This document shows, piece by piece, positions 1 to 7,934 of a stretch of DNA of 64,000 bases. Below the pieces are notes generated by a model that saw only the letters and a program-made list of their open reading frames with translations, did not search any database and was not told the origin of the DNA. Source of the DNA: Faunimonas pinastri. GTDB taxonomy: Bacteria > Pseudomonadota > Alphaproteobacteria > Rhizobiales > Afifellaceae. The stretch spans positions 62,001-126,000 of the forward strand of contig NZ_FOFG01000011.1 in NCBI RefSeq assembly GCF_900110915.1, written 5' to 3'. The first letter of the stretch is position 1, and each line of letters begins with the position of its first letter. Position numbers and translations under genes: made by a program.

Positions 1-336
1 GCCTACGGCCAGCGCCTCCGCGATGTTCGAACCCCAATCGTGCCCGACAACCGCGACCTTGTTGATGGCCAGCGCGTCGAGAACCGCGATCATGTCCATC
101 GCGTGGATGCCCGGGTTCGCCGTGCGCGGCGCTGCTTTGTCGGTGAAAAGGGATCTGCCGAACCCACGCAGCGTCGGGATGATCACGCGGTAGCCGGCTG
201 CCGCGATCGCCGGCGCCACATCATCCCAGGTGGAGGCGTCGTCGGGCCAGCCGTGGAGCAGCACGACCGACCGGGATGCGGAGGTGTTCAATTCCTCTAC
301 GTGGATGACGATATCCGTCACGCCGACCGACGGCAT
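1..336 (-). CDS. alpha/beta hydrolase, epoxide hydrolase-like (partial, C-terminus outside window)
   Basis: The N-terminal 112 residues of an alpha/beta hydrolase are visible; the rest lies beyond base 1. The reading shows the oxyanion-region motif HGWPDD near residue 28 and the nucleophile elbow GHDWGS near residue 101. Aspartate at the elbow, rather than serine, is typical of epoxide hydrolases and haloalkane dehalogenases, so hydrolysis of an epoxide or halide through an aspartyl ester is the likely chemistry. The start at 336 is supported by a GAGGAGGA ribosome binding site at 341-348. No signal peptide is seen, so the protein should be cytoplasmic. The substrate cannot be told. Only the partial state limits confidence. 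Confidence 0.85.
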   Translation of the reverse strand, partial: MPSVGVTDIVIHVEELNTSASRSVVLLHGWPDDASTWDDVAPAIAAAGYRVIIPTLRGFGRSLFTDKAAPRTANPGIHAMDMIAVLDALAINKVAVVGHDWGSNIAEALAVG

Positions 337-624
337 GGCGTCCTCCTCGATGTGATGGGCACCCAACCCGTCACTCCCGTCGGTGTTCCTGACCCCCATG
401 CTTTTTCCGCGAGCGCATAACTGTACTCTCATCCGGCTGAGATCCCGCCTTGGGGGAAGTTTGTCAGCGCGGGTTCCGGCCCCCGATCCCAGGCAGCCTC
501 GGAGATGATGACGACCATCTCGACCGATCCTAACCCCGGGCGCCGCCGCCTGCATCGCGCTCAACCGGGAACCTCCGCCCCACGACCCGCAACCCGTCGC
601 CAGAGCGCATCAAAGAGACACTCG

Positions 625-984
625 TTACGGCGACACGCCCGGCACATCGTTTACGTCGTCGTAGACTGGCAAACCCCGTTCTCGTGCCCGGCGAACATCG
701 TTATCGGCACCTTTCGATGCGCCAGGCAGACGCAGCACGGCGTCACAGACATGCAGCAGGCGCTCCGCCGCGGGGTAGAAGATCTGGTCGTAGAGCTCGT
801 CGCCCGATGCCGTTCCACCCGCCGAACGCCAGACGGGCATTGCCACCCATTCGCCAATCATGGGAACGTGCCCTGCTCGGAACAGCGGCCAGGACACCTC
901 TTCGAGGCGCCGAAGGTTGGCTGCCATTTTCTCTGGATCGTCCCCGGTTCCGGAGCGGTAGGGTCCCGCGATGAGGATCAGCAT
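625..984 (-). CDS. DUF4406-like protein (nucleoside deoxyribosyltransferase-like fold)
   Basis: A 119-residue protein opening with LILIAGPYRSG and containing CDAVLRLPGASKGAD near residue 80. This pattern of a GPY/GPM start followed by a LPGxxxSxGA-type loop is seen in DUF4406 proteins, which resemble nucleoside 2-deoxyribosyltransferases. The gene overlaps the end of the upstream NudK-like gene by 7 bases on the same strand, so the two are probably translated together. A role in nucleotide or nucleotide-sugar metabolism fits that coupling but is an inference. The enzymatic activity of this family is not established. Confidence 0.75.
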   Translation of the reverse strand: MLILIAGPYRSGTGDDPEKMAANLRRLEEVSWPLFRAGHVPMIGEWVAMPVWRSAGGTASGDELYDQIFYPAAERLLHVCDAVLRLPGASKGADNDVRRARERGLPVYDDVNDVPGVSP

Positions 985-1592
985 TGCTCGGCTTGCGCGC
1001 TCGATGCCGCCGGTGGGAGAAGGTTCAGGGCAGCGTACTGCAACAGCATGATCGTCTTGCCGTCCCGGATCGTACCGGAGGCGATCATTGCCAACGCCTT
1101 ATCGATACCGACTTCGAGGACCGCGATGTCCTCACCCTCAGCCTCGTTGCCGCCGCCTTGAGACGCGCGGTCGCCGGGCTCGTACTCGCCGACGAAGAAG
1201 TGGAGGCGTTCCGTCACTGAGCCGGGACTCATGAAGGCATCAAAGACCTGACGAACCTCGCGCACCCGGAAGCCCGTCTCCTCCTCCGTCTCCGCACGGA
1301 TGCGCTTCTCGGGATCGGCATTGTCGAGAAGCCCGGCCGGTGTCTCGATCAGCAGGTCATCGTGTCCGTTGACGAAGGCCGGATAGCGGAACTGCCGGGT
1401 GAGGACCACCGTGCGTCGATGGGGATCGTAGAGGAGGATGGTCGCCCCGTTTCCCCGGTCATAGGTCTCTCGGGACTGGCGCTGCCATTTTCCGTCGCCC
1501 CGCTGGAACGAGAACGTGGTCTTCTTCAGGACGTACCAGTCGTCGGACAGGACGGTCACGTCCTCCAGGCGGATGCGGTGGGCGATGCTCAC
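978..1592 (-). CDS. nudK: NudK-like Nudix hydrolase (GDP-mannose pyrophosphatase family)
   Basis: A 204-residue Nudix hydrolase, close to the usual NudK length of about 190. The catalytic helix carries GLLDNADPEKRIR followed by ETEEETGF around residues 88-110, the slightly shortened Nudix box of NudK; the paired glutamates that bind magnesium are present. NudK enzymes cleave GDP-mannose and related nucleotide sugars to a sugar phosphate and NMP. The N-terminal strands (residues 1-60) match the dimerising domain of ADP-ribose pyrophosphatase-type Nudix proteins. It is the first gene of a two-gene unit with the DUF4406 protein and is divergent from the DeoR regulator. ADP-ribose is an alternative substrate. 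Confidence 0.88.
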   Translation of the reverse strand: MSIAHRIRLEDVTVLSDDWYVLKKTTFSFQRGDGKWQRQSRETYDRGNGATILLYDPHRRTVVLTRQFRYPAFVNGHDDLLIETPAGLLDNADPEKRIRAETEEETGFRVREVRQVFDAFMSPGSVTERLHFFVGEYEPGDRASQGGGNEAEGEDIAVLEVGIDKALAMIASGTIRDGKTIMLLQYAALNLLPPAASSAQAEQC

Positions 1593-1650
1593 GAAAGACC
1601 CTCAACCATTCATAGGGGCGCTGATGACGCCTCTGGATATCGGCAAGGTT

Positions 1651-1687
1651 TCGTGCAATGTCGTGCAGAGTCAAGTAAGTTCGTGCA
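1651..1687. promoter_or_regulatory. three phased TCGTGCA direct repeats upstream of the DeoR-type gene
   Basis: TCGTGCA occurs at 1651, 1661 and 1681. Spacings of 10 and 20 bases place all three repeats on the same face of the helix. They sit in the gap between the divergent NudK-like and DeoR-type genes, ending 11 bases before the regulator start. DeoR/GlpR-family proteins often bind multiple direct repeats, so autoregulation is a reasonable inference. No footprint or second copy elsewhere in the window was found. Confidence 0.45.
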
Positions 1688-1698
1688 ATCGGGGCTGT

Positions 1699-2457
1699 AT
1701 GATGCTGACGACGGAGCGCAAGGCACTGATCCTTCAGAGGCTGCGGCAGGACGGCCGTTTGATCGCAAAGGCGTTCAGTCAACAGCTGGGCGTATCGGAG
1801 GATACGATCCGCCGCGACCTGCGCGAACTCGCTGGCGAAGGTCTGCTGCAAAGGGTCCATGGCGGTGCGTTGCCCGCCTCGCCAGCCGTCGCGGATTTCA
1901 CCGAGCGCGCGCAGGCTCGAACGTCCGCCAAAGCTGCCCTCGGGAGCGCTGCCGCCGGATTGATCCGGCCAGGGCAGATCATCTTCCTCGATGGCGGCAC
2001 AACGAACGTGCAACTGGCGCGTCAACTGCCCCGAGATCTGAAGGTCACGGTCATCACCCATAGCCCGAGCATCGCGGTGGAACTGGCCCGCCACCCACTG
2101 GCGGAGGTGGAGATGATCGGGGGGCGACTCTTCAAGCACTCGATCGTCGCAGTCGGTTCTGCGAGCGCGGAGGCGATCTCCCGCATTCGTGTGGATGCCT
2201 ACTTCATGGGTGTAACGGGCCTCCATCCAGAGACGGGCGCGACCACGGGCGACGGGGAGGAGGCTGCGATCAAACGGCTGATCGCCAGGCAGTCAGCTGA
2301 GACGATCGTTCTGGCAACGAGCGAGAAGCTCGGGGCGGCATCGGCATACAGCATCGTGCCGCTAGCTGAAATCACGACGCTCGTGACCGCGGCTGGCCTG
2401 GATAGCGCCCTGCTGAGGCCGTTCCGGTCCCCAAACCTCGAGATCGTTCAATTGTGA
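1699..2457 (+). CDS. DeoR/GlpR-family transcriptional regulator
   Basis: A 252-residue regulator of typical DeoR length. Residues 3-58 form a winged helix-turn-helix with the family signature VSEDTIRRDLRELAGEGLL followed by RVHGGA. The C-terminal sugar-phosphate sensing domain shows IFLDGGTT, TVITHS and EMIGGRL strands and the ATGDGEEAA loop seen in ribose-5-phosphate isomerase-like DeoRC domains. The frame is open upstream to 1516, but 1699 (ATGATG) is chosen because the homology begins there and the upstream part runs through the repeats. The likely effector is a phosphorylated sugar or nucleoside. No target operon next to it is obvious. Confidence 0.9.
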   Translation: MMLTTERKALILQRLRQDGRLIAKAFSQQLGVSEDTIRRDLRELAGEGLLQRVHGGALPASPAVADFTERAQARTSAKAALGSAAAGLIRPGQIIFLDGGTTNVQLARQLPRDLKVTVITHSPSIAVELARHPLAEVEMIGGRLFKHSIVAVGSASAEAISRIRVDAYFMGVTGLHPETGATTGDGEEAAIKRLIARQSAETIVLATSEKLGAASAYSIVPLAEITTLVTAAGLDSALLRPFRSPNLEIVQL

Positions 2458-2589
2458 GGGACTGCTCTGGGAAACCGTTCTCCACGGCCACAAGGGCCGC
2501 AATGGGGCGGGAGCGGAATGGCGGCCTTCATGGCAGCCTGGATTGAGTTTGGGTCGGCAGGCATGACTATCGCCTGATAGGCTCCGTGC

Positions 2590-3651
2590 ATGAAGCACTC
2601 GCATTCTCACCTTTGGCCGGGCGTGCCGCTGGCACTTTCCTCCGCCCTGCTGTTCGGGGCCTCGGCTCCCTTCGCCAAGCTGCTGCTCGGCAGCGTGCCG
2701 CCGCAACTACTGGCTGGAGTGCTTTACCTCGGCGCGGGAGCCGGGCTCGCCATCGTGCATGGAGGCAGGGCAGCGCTCGGAATACCTGCGCCGGAAGCCC
2801 CGCTTCGCCGACACGATCTGCCTTGGCTGGCGGCAGTCGTTCTTTTCGGCGGCTTCGCGGGGCCGCTGCTCCTGATGCTCGGCTTGGCGCACACATCCGC
2901 CGCCTCCGGCTCGCTGCTGCTCAACCTGGAAGGGCTGGCCACCATGCTCATCGCGTGGATGGTGTTCCGTGAGAACGTCGATCGACGGCTGATAACCGGC
3001 GCCTTCGCCATCCTTGCTGGCGCGGCGGTCGTTTCGTGGAGGGGGGAGGGCGTGCGCCTCGATGCGGGCGCGGCGTTGATTGCCGCCGCCTGCGTTGCTT
3101 GGGGCATCGACAACAACCTGACGCGCAAGCTTTCCTCTGTCGATCCGGTGGTGACAGCCGCCGTCAAAGGGCTGGCAGCCGGAAGCGTCAATGTCGCCCT
3201 GGCCCTCTTGCTGGGCGCCCACGTGCCACCGCTGGCGACGCTCGGCATGGCGGCTTTCGTTGGCTTTCTCGGTGTGGGCGTTAGCCTTGTGCTCTTCATG
3301 CTGGCGCTACGTCACCTCGGGGCGGCGCGTACGGGCGCTTACTTCTCACTGGCGCCCTTCATCGGAGCGCTGATCGCCGTAACGTTGCTGGGCGAGCCGG
3401 TGACAGCGCAGTTGATCGCCGCCGGGCTGTTGATGGGCGTTGGGCTGTGGCTGCATCTGGCGGAGAGGCACGAGCACGAGCACCTCCATAAAGCGATGGA
3501 GCACGAGCACGTCCACGTCCATGACGCGCACCACCAGCATGAGCACGAAGGTCGGGTGACGGAGCCGCACTCGCATCGGCACTCACACGAGCCGCTGCGG
3601 CACAGCCATCCCCACTATCCCGACCTGCACCACCAGCACAATCACACCTAA
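2590..3651 (+). CDS. EamA/DMT-family transporter with histidine-rich C-terminal tail
   Basis: A 353-residue inner membrane protein. Residues 10-288 form about ten hydrophobic segments arranged as two EamA repeats, as in drug/metabolite transporters. The last 62 residues (292-353) contain 23 histidines, many as alternating HEH or HSH, and the N-terminus begins MKHSHSH. Tails of this kind occur in cation-handling carriers and can bind zinc, nickel or cobalt; the EamA core normally exports small organic molecules. I infer a metal-linked or metal-buffered exporter; the cargo is unknown. It is a single gene with no metal regulator next to it. Confidence 0.88.
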   Translation: MKHSHSHLWPGVPLALSSALLFGASAPFAKLLLGSVPPQLLAGVLYLGAGAGLAIVHGGRAALGIPAPEAPLRRHDLPWLAAVVLFGGFAGPLLLMLGLAHTSAASGSLLLNLEGLATMLIAWMVFRENVDRRLITGAFAILAGAAVVSWRGEGVRLDAGAALIAAACVAWGIDNNLTRKLSSVDPVVTAAVKGLAAGSVNVALALLLGAHVPPLATLGMAAFVGFLGVGVSLVLFMLALRHLGAARTGAYFSLAPFIGALIAVTLLGEPVTAQLIAAGLLMGVGLWLHLAERHEHEHLHKAMEHEHVHVHDAHHQHEHEGRVTEPHSHRHSHEPLRHSHPHYPDLHHQHNHT

Positions 3652-3942
3652 AGATCGGTCGTTGGGTCGCGAAGGGAATCAGCGGGTCGGAACGGTCGCA
3701 TCCGACCGAGCTCGGCCCCTTGGGCATCGGAAACAGCAAGCACGAGTCTACGCGAATAATCATGTTGGCACTTCCGAAGCCAGCCACGTACAGCGCGATC
3801 CGCGCGAAAGAGAAGCTACCTGGCGCGTCGATCCCTGCGGCTTTGCGGTTCGTGAGCTGAGCCGGATGCCGAAGCATTGCGGACCCGGATGGAAGGGCCG
3901 CAGACCTGCTGACGGAACCCGCAACCTTTGCTCGCTTTGGCA

Positions 3943-4413
3943 TCATCGCAGTTTGACCAGTTCCTTGCCCATGAAGATGCTGAGCGGATCGGGTGCGTAG
4001 GGGGGGAACGCTTCTTGCTCCCGGTACCCCAGGCGGCGATAGAGGTGGCGCGCCTTGGCCGATTGGACCCCGGTTTCCAGAAGCAGCGTTGTGGCGCCTT
4101 CTTTTGAGGCGGAGCGCTCGATCGCTGCAATGAGAGCGCTTCCCACACCCTGACCTCTAGCCTGGGGATCGACGAACAGCCGTTTCATCTCGGCGGCGGA
4201 GTCGGAAATCCGGACGTATCCACCGCAGCCGAGAGCTACGTCTCCACTTCTGGCGACGAAGAAACGAACATCGGCCTGGAGAAGCTGCGACAGCGTCATT
4301 CCGGAGCGATCATCGGTCGGATAGAGCCGCCTTGACCGCTCGTCGGCCTGAGCCAGGAAGCGGGCGGCGTCTGCTTGGTCGGGAGTTTCACGCTCGATAG
4401 TCAACACGATCAA
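3943..4413 (-). CDS. GNAT-family N-acetyltransferase
   Basis: A 156-residue GCN5-related acetyltransferase. The acetyl-CoA binding motif A is clear: AEMKRLFVDPQARGQGVGSA around residues 73-92, with the Q/RxxGxG/A pyrophosphate loop. Motif B follows with LETGVQSAKARHLYRRLGY. The protein transfers an acetyl group from acetyl-CoA to an amine on a small molecule or peptide; the substrate is not predictable. It stands alone: the 290 bases between it and the upstream transporter gene hold no supportable gene on either strand. Confidence 0.88.
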   Translation of the reverse strand: MIVLTIERETPDQADAARFLAQADERSRRLYPTDDRSGMTLSQLLQADVRFFVARSGDVALGCGGYVRISDSAAEMKRLFVDPQARGQGVGSALIAAIERSASKEGATTLLLETGVQSAKARHLYRRLGYREQEAFPPYAPDPLSIFMGKELVKLR

Positions 4414-4439
4414 ACCCCAATACAGCCTAGGTGAGCGGT

Positions 4440-4610
4440 TCAGTTCGTCATGCTTTTCGTCGCGAGGTGTTCTAAGCGGTCAAGCACCGTCGCCATGGCT
4501 TCCTTGCTTTCAAACGGCGGAGTGCACGCCTCATCGAAGAGGCGCCGGGCTACTCCGTGGGAGCCGCATTCCGCCTCTGCCGATTTCGGGAAGGCGCGCA
4601 CGAGCACCAT
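4440..4610 (-). CDS. small hypothetical protein, 56 residues
   Basis: A short open frame that reads like a real protein end: MVLVRAFPKSAEAE near the start and a helical acidic C-terminus, KEAMATVLDRLEHLATKSM. The frame stays open a further 25 codons upstream without an ATG, so the true start could be earlier or the gene could be a remnant. It ends 27 bases upstream of the GNAT start and is on the same strand, so cotranscription is possible. I do not recognise the family. Confidence 0.35.
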   Translation of the reverse strand: MVLVRAFPKSAEAECGSHGVARRLFDEACTPPFESKEAMATVLDRLEHLATKSMTN

Positions 4611-4751
4611 GTCGGCCAGCGAGGTGGGGCTCTGCGATCGTTTGGCGAAGAAGCGCGCGAAAGGCTGAATAGCCCCGAGTTTCGTAGGCTCCTAGCCCTC
4701 TCACTATGTCCCGCAAATGGCGAAAACCATCGCCTATTCCCGGGCGTTCGA

Positions 4752-5498
4752 ATGCATATTACCAAAATGCCCGACGGGCTTGAGAGCGACGGAAATCCGC
4801 TCACCGAAGTGGATAAGCTTGAGCGCGAGCTGAAGCAGGCGGAGCGCCTTCCGGCATTGAACATGGTCATCGGTCAGCACGAGGAATTTGGATTAACCGC
4901 GATTACCCGGAACACGGGCGAGGCGGTATTGGTCACGGGATGCCCGTATTTTCGCTTCATTGCTGATGGCGATGCTAGGGAGGCGCGGAAAGACCTTCGG
5001 CGCTCAATCTGCGCAACGCTGGACAGGCTGGAAATCGCCCGCAAGTGTGATGATCCGGCAGCACCAAAGACAAGTTTTTCGGAAGACGGTGGGAAGCTGG
5101 AAGCTCACTTAAGTGAGCTTCAGGACCTCGCCCGCATCTTTCCCCGGAACTGTTGCGGGAGGATCGGGAGCTTCATGACCGGGCTGCCCGGTATAGGCTT
5201 CTGTATGTCAACCGACATCTCGCTTCTGACTCACAGAAGCCAGCCCAGGCCGATTAAGCTCCTTACGGCGGCCGCGCTGGCGGACACCCAAATACCCGCC
5301 AGTAAGTCTACGAGGCGCTTAGAGCGTGTGTGCCGTTCCCGCCCCGAAGGCTTGATCAAAGGTCAGATTGCCAAACACGAATTGGCCTCGCCGACCGTCG
5401 CTCAATTTGACGATCGCGGTTCCTGTCATCAGATCGGCCTGACGTGTGATCACCACATCGGCCTCCTTTCCATCCGAACAGACTCCGGCGACAACTAA
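4752..5498 (+). CDS. weakly supported hypothetical ORF in a lower-GC stretch
   Basis: The frame is open from 4557, but protein-like composition appears only from about 4752, for example KLERELKQAERLPALNMVIG and an acidic or basic helix ARKDLRRSICATLDRLE. There is no convincing ribosome binding site. The last 60 codons overlap the better supported lipoprotein gene on the other strand. Base composition at 4690-5300 is visibly lower in GC than its surroundings. It may be a small acquired gene, a remnant, or only the first 140 codons may be real. No function is proposed. Confidence 0.25.
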   Translation: MHITKMPDGLESDGNPLTEVDKLERELKQAERLPALNMVIGQHEEFGLTAITRNTGEAVLVTGCPYFRFIADGDAREARKDLRRSICATLDRLEIARKCDDPAAPKTSFSEDGGKLEAHLSELQDLARIFPRNCCGRIGSFMTGLPGIGFCMSTDISLLTHRSQPRPIKLLTAAALADTQIPASKSTRRLERVCRSRPEGLIKGQIAKHELASPTVAQFDDRGSCHQIGLTCDHHIGLLSIRTDSGDN

Positions 5499-5750
5499 GG
5501 TCGGGTTCGGATCGTGGGCATTGTAGGTGCCCGAGCATCGCGGTCCGCCAGGCACCTGCACCCAGAACGCACCGTGACCGTCGCTATAGGCTGTTGCCTG
5601 TCCCGCCGCTGGTGTTCGGTCGCTAAATTCGCCGGTTACCGGAAGCCTGAAGATCGCGCGTGACACGCTCGGCGCGGTTGTGGTGCATCCAGCCGCGAGC
5701 GCCGGGAGCAGGGTAGCACCCAAAACCAAAGCGACATCTCTAATGTTCAT
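5319..5750 (-). CDS. small lipoprotein of unknown function
   Basis: A 143-residue protein with a short signal peptide and a lipobox LAAGC ending at Cys22, so it should be lipid-anchored in the cell envelope. The mature part is small and rich in beta-strand-like segments (GAFWVQVPGG, PTLVVAGVC, GRRGQFVFG). An in-frame TTG lies 18 bases further upstream, but the ATG at 5750 is preferred because the AGGTGGGG ribosome binding site lies just before it and the signal peptide then begins normally. Transcribed alone. The family is not recognised. Confidence 0.75.
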   Translation of the reverse strand: MNIRDVALVLGATLLPALAAGCTTTAPSVSRAIFRLPVTGEFSDRTPAAGQATAYSDGHGAFWVQVPGGPRCSGTYNAHDPNPTLVVAGVCSDGKEADVVITRQADLMTGTAIVKLSDGRRGQFVFGNLTFDQAFGAGTAHTL

Positions 5751-5888
5751 CTGCCCCACCTTTTTCAATAGGTGAGCAGCTACTTACCCGATCAGATCGG
5801 CCATGTCGCTACGCCCGTAGCACCCGAGAAACTGTTACGAATGCCGTCGCAGTCAATCGGATAAGTCATTGAAAATAAAAAGGTGTGA

Positions 5889-5963
5889 TGGCTGGGGCGC
5901 CTGGATTCGAACCAGGGGATGGCGGTACCAAAAACCGCTGCCTTACCGCTTGGCTACGCCCCA
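5889..5963 (-). tRNA. tRNA-Gln (TTG anticodon)
   Basis: Seventy-five bases fold as a full cloverleaf read on the minus strand: acceptor stem TGGGGCG with CGCCCCA, anticodon stem GCGGT/ACCGC around loop TTTTGGT (anticodon TTG), and a perfect T stem CCTGG/CCAGG around TTCGAAT. The CCA end is encoded. It decodes CAA. Confidence 0.96.
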
Positions 5964-6026
5964 CCAAGTGCTTGCCGCGTCATCGAGGGGCCAAGCCGCG
6001 ATGGATTTGACCGAGATCGAAGAAGC

Positions 6027-6100
6027 TGGCTGGGGGACCTGGATTCGAACCAAGACTAACGGAGTCAGAGTCCGTTGTTCTACCATTAAACTATCCCCCA
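6027..6100 (-). tRNA. tRNA-Gln (CTG anticodon)
   Basis: Seventy-four bases on the minus strand form a cloverleaf: acceptor TGGGGGA with TCCCCCA, anticodon stem ACGGA/TCCGT around loop CTCTGAC (anticodon CTG), and T arm CTTGG/CCAGG with one G-T pair. CCA is encoded. It decodes CAG. It lies 63 bases upstream of the TTG tRNA-Gln on the same strand, so the two are probably one transcript. Confidence 0.96.
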
Positions 6101-6392
6101 AGCGTTCGATGGGATGAAACCATCCGCTCGGAAACGAAACGTGGAAGCGATCCGCGTCTCGTGGGCGTTCAGGTAGTCGGCTCTCTGGGTGTTGTCAACA
6201 GGGTGGAGGGCGCCGTTGCAATCTTCCGGTGGAGAAACCCCGATGAGGCACGGCGCGTGTCCCTCAGGGGTCTCGAATGCAAACTTCCCGGCAGCCTGCA
6301 TCTATCGGCGGGATCGATCAATCCGATCTGCAAAACGCGTTGGAGTGCCCCGCGCCGACCGTGGTTCTCTCGACTGGATCGGGGATATCACT

Positions 6393-6632
6393 ATGGCCAT
6401 TCGCTCCAGCCTCAATTCTGTTCGCACGACTTGCGAGGTGAACCTCCTCAGCTGGACCAATGTAATTCCCTTTCCCTCCCGGGCAGAACGATCGACATTC
6501 CGCGTCAGCCCGTCCGCGGAGGGAAACTGGTCCGTGTTCCTCGGTCGCGAAGCGGTGGCGACGGGGCTGGCGGAGCGGTCTGCCGCGGAAGAGTGGATCT
6601 TCAGTCGGTTCGCGCTCGAGGCGCTCGAATAG
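6393..6632 (+). CDS. hypothetical protein, 79 residues
   Basis: A small soluble protein starting MAIRSSLNSV, with a weak GGGG ribosome binding site about 10 bases upstream. The second half, SAEGNWSVFLGREAVATGL, is beta-strand-like and is followed by a helix AERSAAEEWIFSRFALEAL. This looks like a short domain in which a strand pair is followed by a helix, as in small DUF2188-like proteins, but I do not claim the family. No partner gene is adjacent; the next gene starts 300 bases on. Confidence 0.5.
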   Translation: MAIRSSLNSVRTTCEVNLLSWTNVIPFPSRAERSTFRVSPSAEGNWSVFLGREAVATGLAERSAAEEWIFSRFALEALE

Positions 6633-6862
6633 CTCGCCGCTCGACTCTCAGCTGAGCCGCTAGCAGCCTGGCGCCATGCGCAGGCTCAGGTTCGCCCGCC
6701 TCCGTTGCTGCCTTGATTCACGAATGCGGCGATGCCGCGCTTCCGCCGTGAGCCGTCACTTCCCAGCCGAAACACCAAACCCAAACCCGTCATCCTCAAT
6801 CGGGAGGGGGTGCGGAAGATTCGGGAACGGAAGGACGATGACCGCATTCACCGGGCGGGCCA

Positions 6863-6881
6863 TATACCCCACTAGGGTATA
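6863..6881. promoter_or_regulatory. CsoR/FrmR-type operator palindrome before the Mn catalase
   Basis: TATACCC-CACTA-GGGTATA is a perfect 7-bp inverted repeat with a 5-base spacer, 49 bases before the catalase start. The ATACCC...GGGTAT layout matches operators bound by CsoR/DUF156 repressors. A gene for such a repressor lies just downstream of the catalase. I infer that it blocks the catalase promoter. No second copy was seen before the repressor gene itself. Confidence 0.65.
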
Positions 6882-6930
6882 CTTAGAGGGCGAACCATCT
6901 TGGTGCGCCGGCCCGGCTCGGAGGCTGGCC

Positions 6931-7788
6931 ATGTTCTATTTCGACAAGCGACTCCAATATCCCGTCAAGGTCGAGAACCCCGATCCGATCTTTGCCCGCA
7001 TGCTTCAGCAGGCGATCGGTGGCGTCGAGGGCGAGATCCGCGTCTGCATGCAGTACTTCTTCCAGGCCTGGGGCGCGCGCGGCCCGACCACGAAGTACCG
7101 CGAGATGCTCCTGAATACCGCGACCGAGGAGATGGGCCACATCGAGATGCTGGCGACAGCCGTCGCTTTGAATCTGGAAAAAGCGCCCGCCAGCCTGCAG
7201 GAAGAAGGCGCCGCCGATGGCATCGTCGGGGCGGTGATGGGCGGCGAAAACCCCCGCCACACGATCGAGGGCATGCTGCACCGGCACATCCTGTCCACGG
7301 GCATGGCGGCATTTCCGGCCAATGCGGAGGGCGTGCCGTTCGACATGTCGCACATCTATGCGAGCGGCAATCTCGCGGCCGACATGTACTGCAACGTGGC
7401 GGCGGAAAGCACCGGCCGCGTGCTCGCGGTCCGTCTCTACAATGCCGCGCACGATGCCGGCATGAAGGACATGCTGCATTTCATGATCGCCCGCGACACC
7501 ATGCACCAGCAGCAATGGCTGGCGGTAATCGAGGAACTCGGCGGCCATGAAGGCGCGCTGCCGATCCCGAACAGCTTCCCGCAGAGCCAGGAAGACCAGC
7601 GGCACAGCTACGACTTCTTCGCCACGGCGGCGGATGGATCGGCTCCGGCCGCCGGCCGCTGGACGCATGGCCCCTCAATGGACGGCAAGGGTGAGTTCAC
7701 CGTGTTCCAGAACCAGCCGCTGGGCCAGGAGCCGGTGCTCGGGCCAGCTCGCCCGGACAGCGGCGCCCAATCCGAGCAGATCGGCTGA
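6931..7788 (+). CDS. manganese catalase family protein
   Basis: A 285-residue ferritin-like di-manganese catalase, slightly shorter than the usual 290-300. Metal ligand motifs are in place: GGVEGEIRV near residue 35, TATEEMGHIEM with Glu67 and His70, NVAAEST near residue 155 and RDTMHQQQW near residue 190. The enzyme disproportionates hydrogen peroxide without haem, in the cytoplasm. The start at 6931 has a GGAGG site 8 bases upstream; the frame is open further upstream but that part is not protein-like. It is preceded by a CsoR-like operator and followed by two tandem hairpins and a CsoR/FrmR-family repressor gene, suggesting metal- or electrophile-controlled peroxide defence. Confidence 0.93.
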   Translation: MFYFDKRLQYPVKVENPDPIFARMLQQAIGGVEGEIRVCMQYFFQAWGARGPTTKYREMLLNTATEEMGHIEMLATAVALNLEKAPASLQEEGAADGIVGAVMGGENPRHTIEGMLHRHILSTGMAAFPANAEGVPFDMSHIYASGNLAADMYCNVAAESTGRVLAVRLYNAAHDAGMKDMLHFMIARDTMHQQQWLAVIEELGGHEGALPIPNSFPQSQEDQRHSYDFFATAADGSAPAAGRWTHGPSMDGKGEFTVFQNQPLGQEPVLGPARPDSGAQSEQIG

Positions 7789-7796
7789 TCGTCGAC

Positions 7797-7850
7797 GGGG
7801 TCCGCTCGCCGGCGGACCCCTCCGGGTGGCGGATCCCGGGTTCGCCACCC
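7797..7850 (+). terminator. two tandem hairpins between catalase and repressor genes
   Basis: The first stem is GGGGTCCGC (7797-7805) with GCGGACCCC (7812-7820), loop TCGCCG. The second is GGGTGGCG (7824-7831) with CGCCACCC (7843-7850). Neither is followed by a clean T run. They may partly terminate or protect the catalase transcript so that the repressor is made in smaller amounts. Confidence 0.55.
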
Positions 7851-7934
7851 CCTCGCTTCACCTCGCGCAAAGAACTCCGGGGCGTACAGGCGTTGCCTGA
7901 TGTATTGATTAAAGGAATGCGGAGGTTTGAAGCG

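Noticed and set aside
2590-3651. Assignment as a nickel/cobalt or zinc transporter by the His tail alone
   Set aside because: The membrane core is clearly EamA; histidine content does not prove the cargo.
3652-3942. Frames between the EamA and GNAT genes
   Set aside because: Neither strand gives a protein-like sequence or binding site; treated as noncoding.
5889-6100. Possible integration site at the tRNA-Gln genes
   Set aside because: No integrase gene and no copy of the tRNA 3' end elsewhere in the window.
6086-6301. Minus-strand 71-codon frame overlapping the end of a tRNA
   Set aside because: It overlaps the CTG tRNA-Gln by 15 bases and has no binding site; composition is not convincing.
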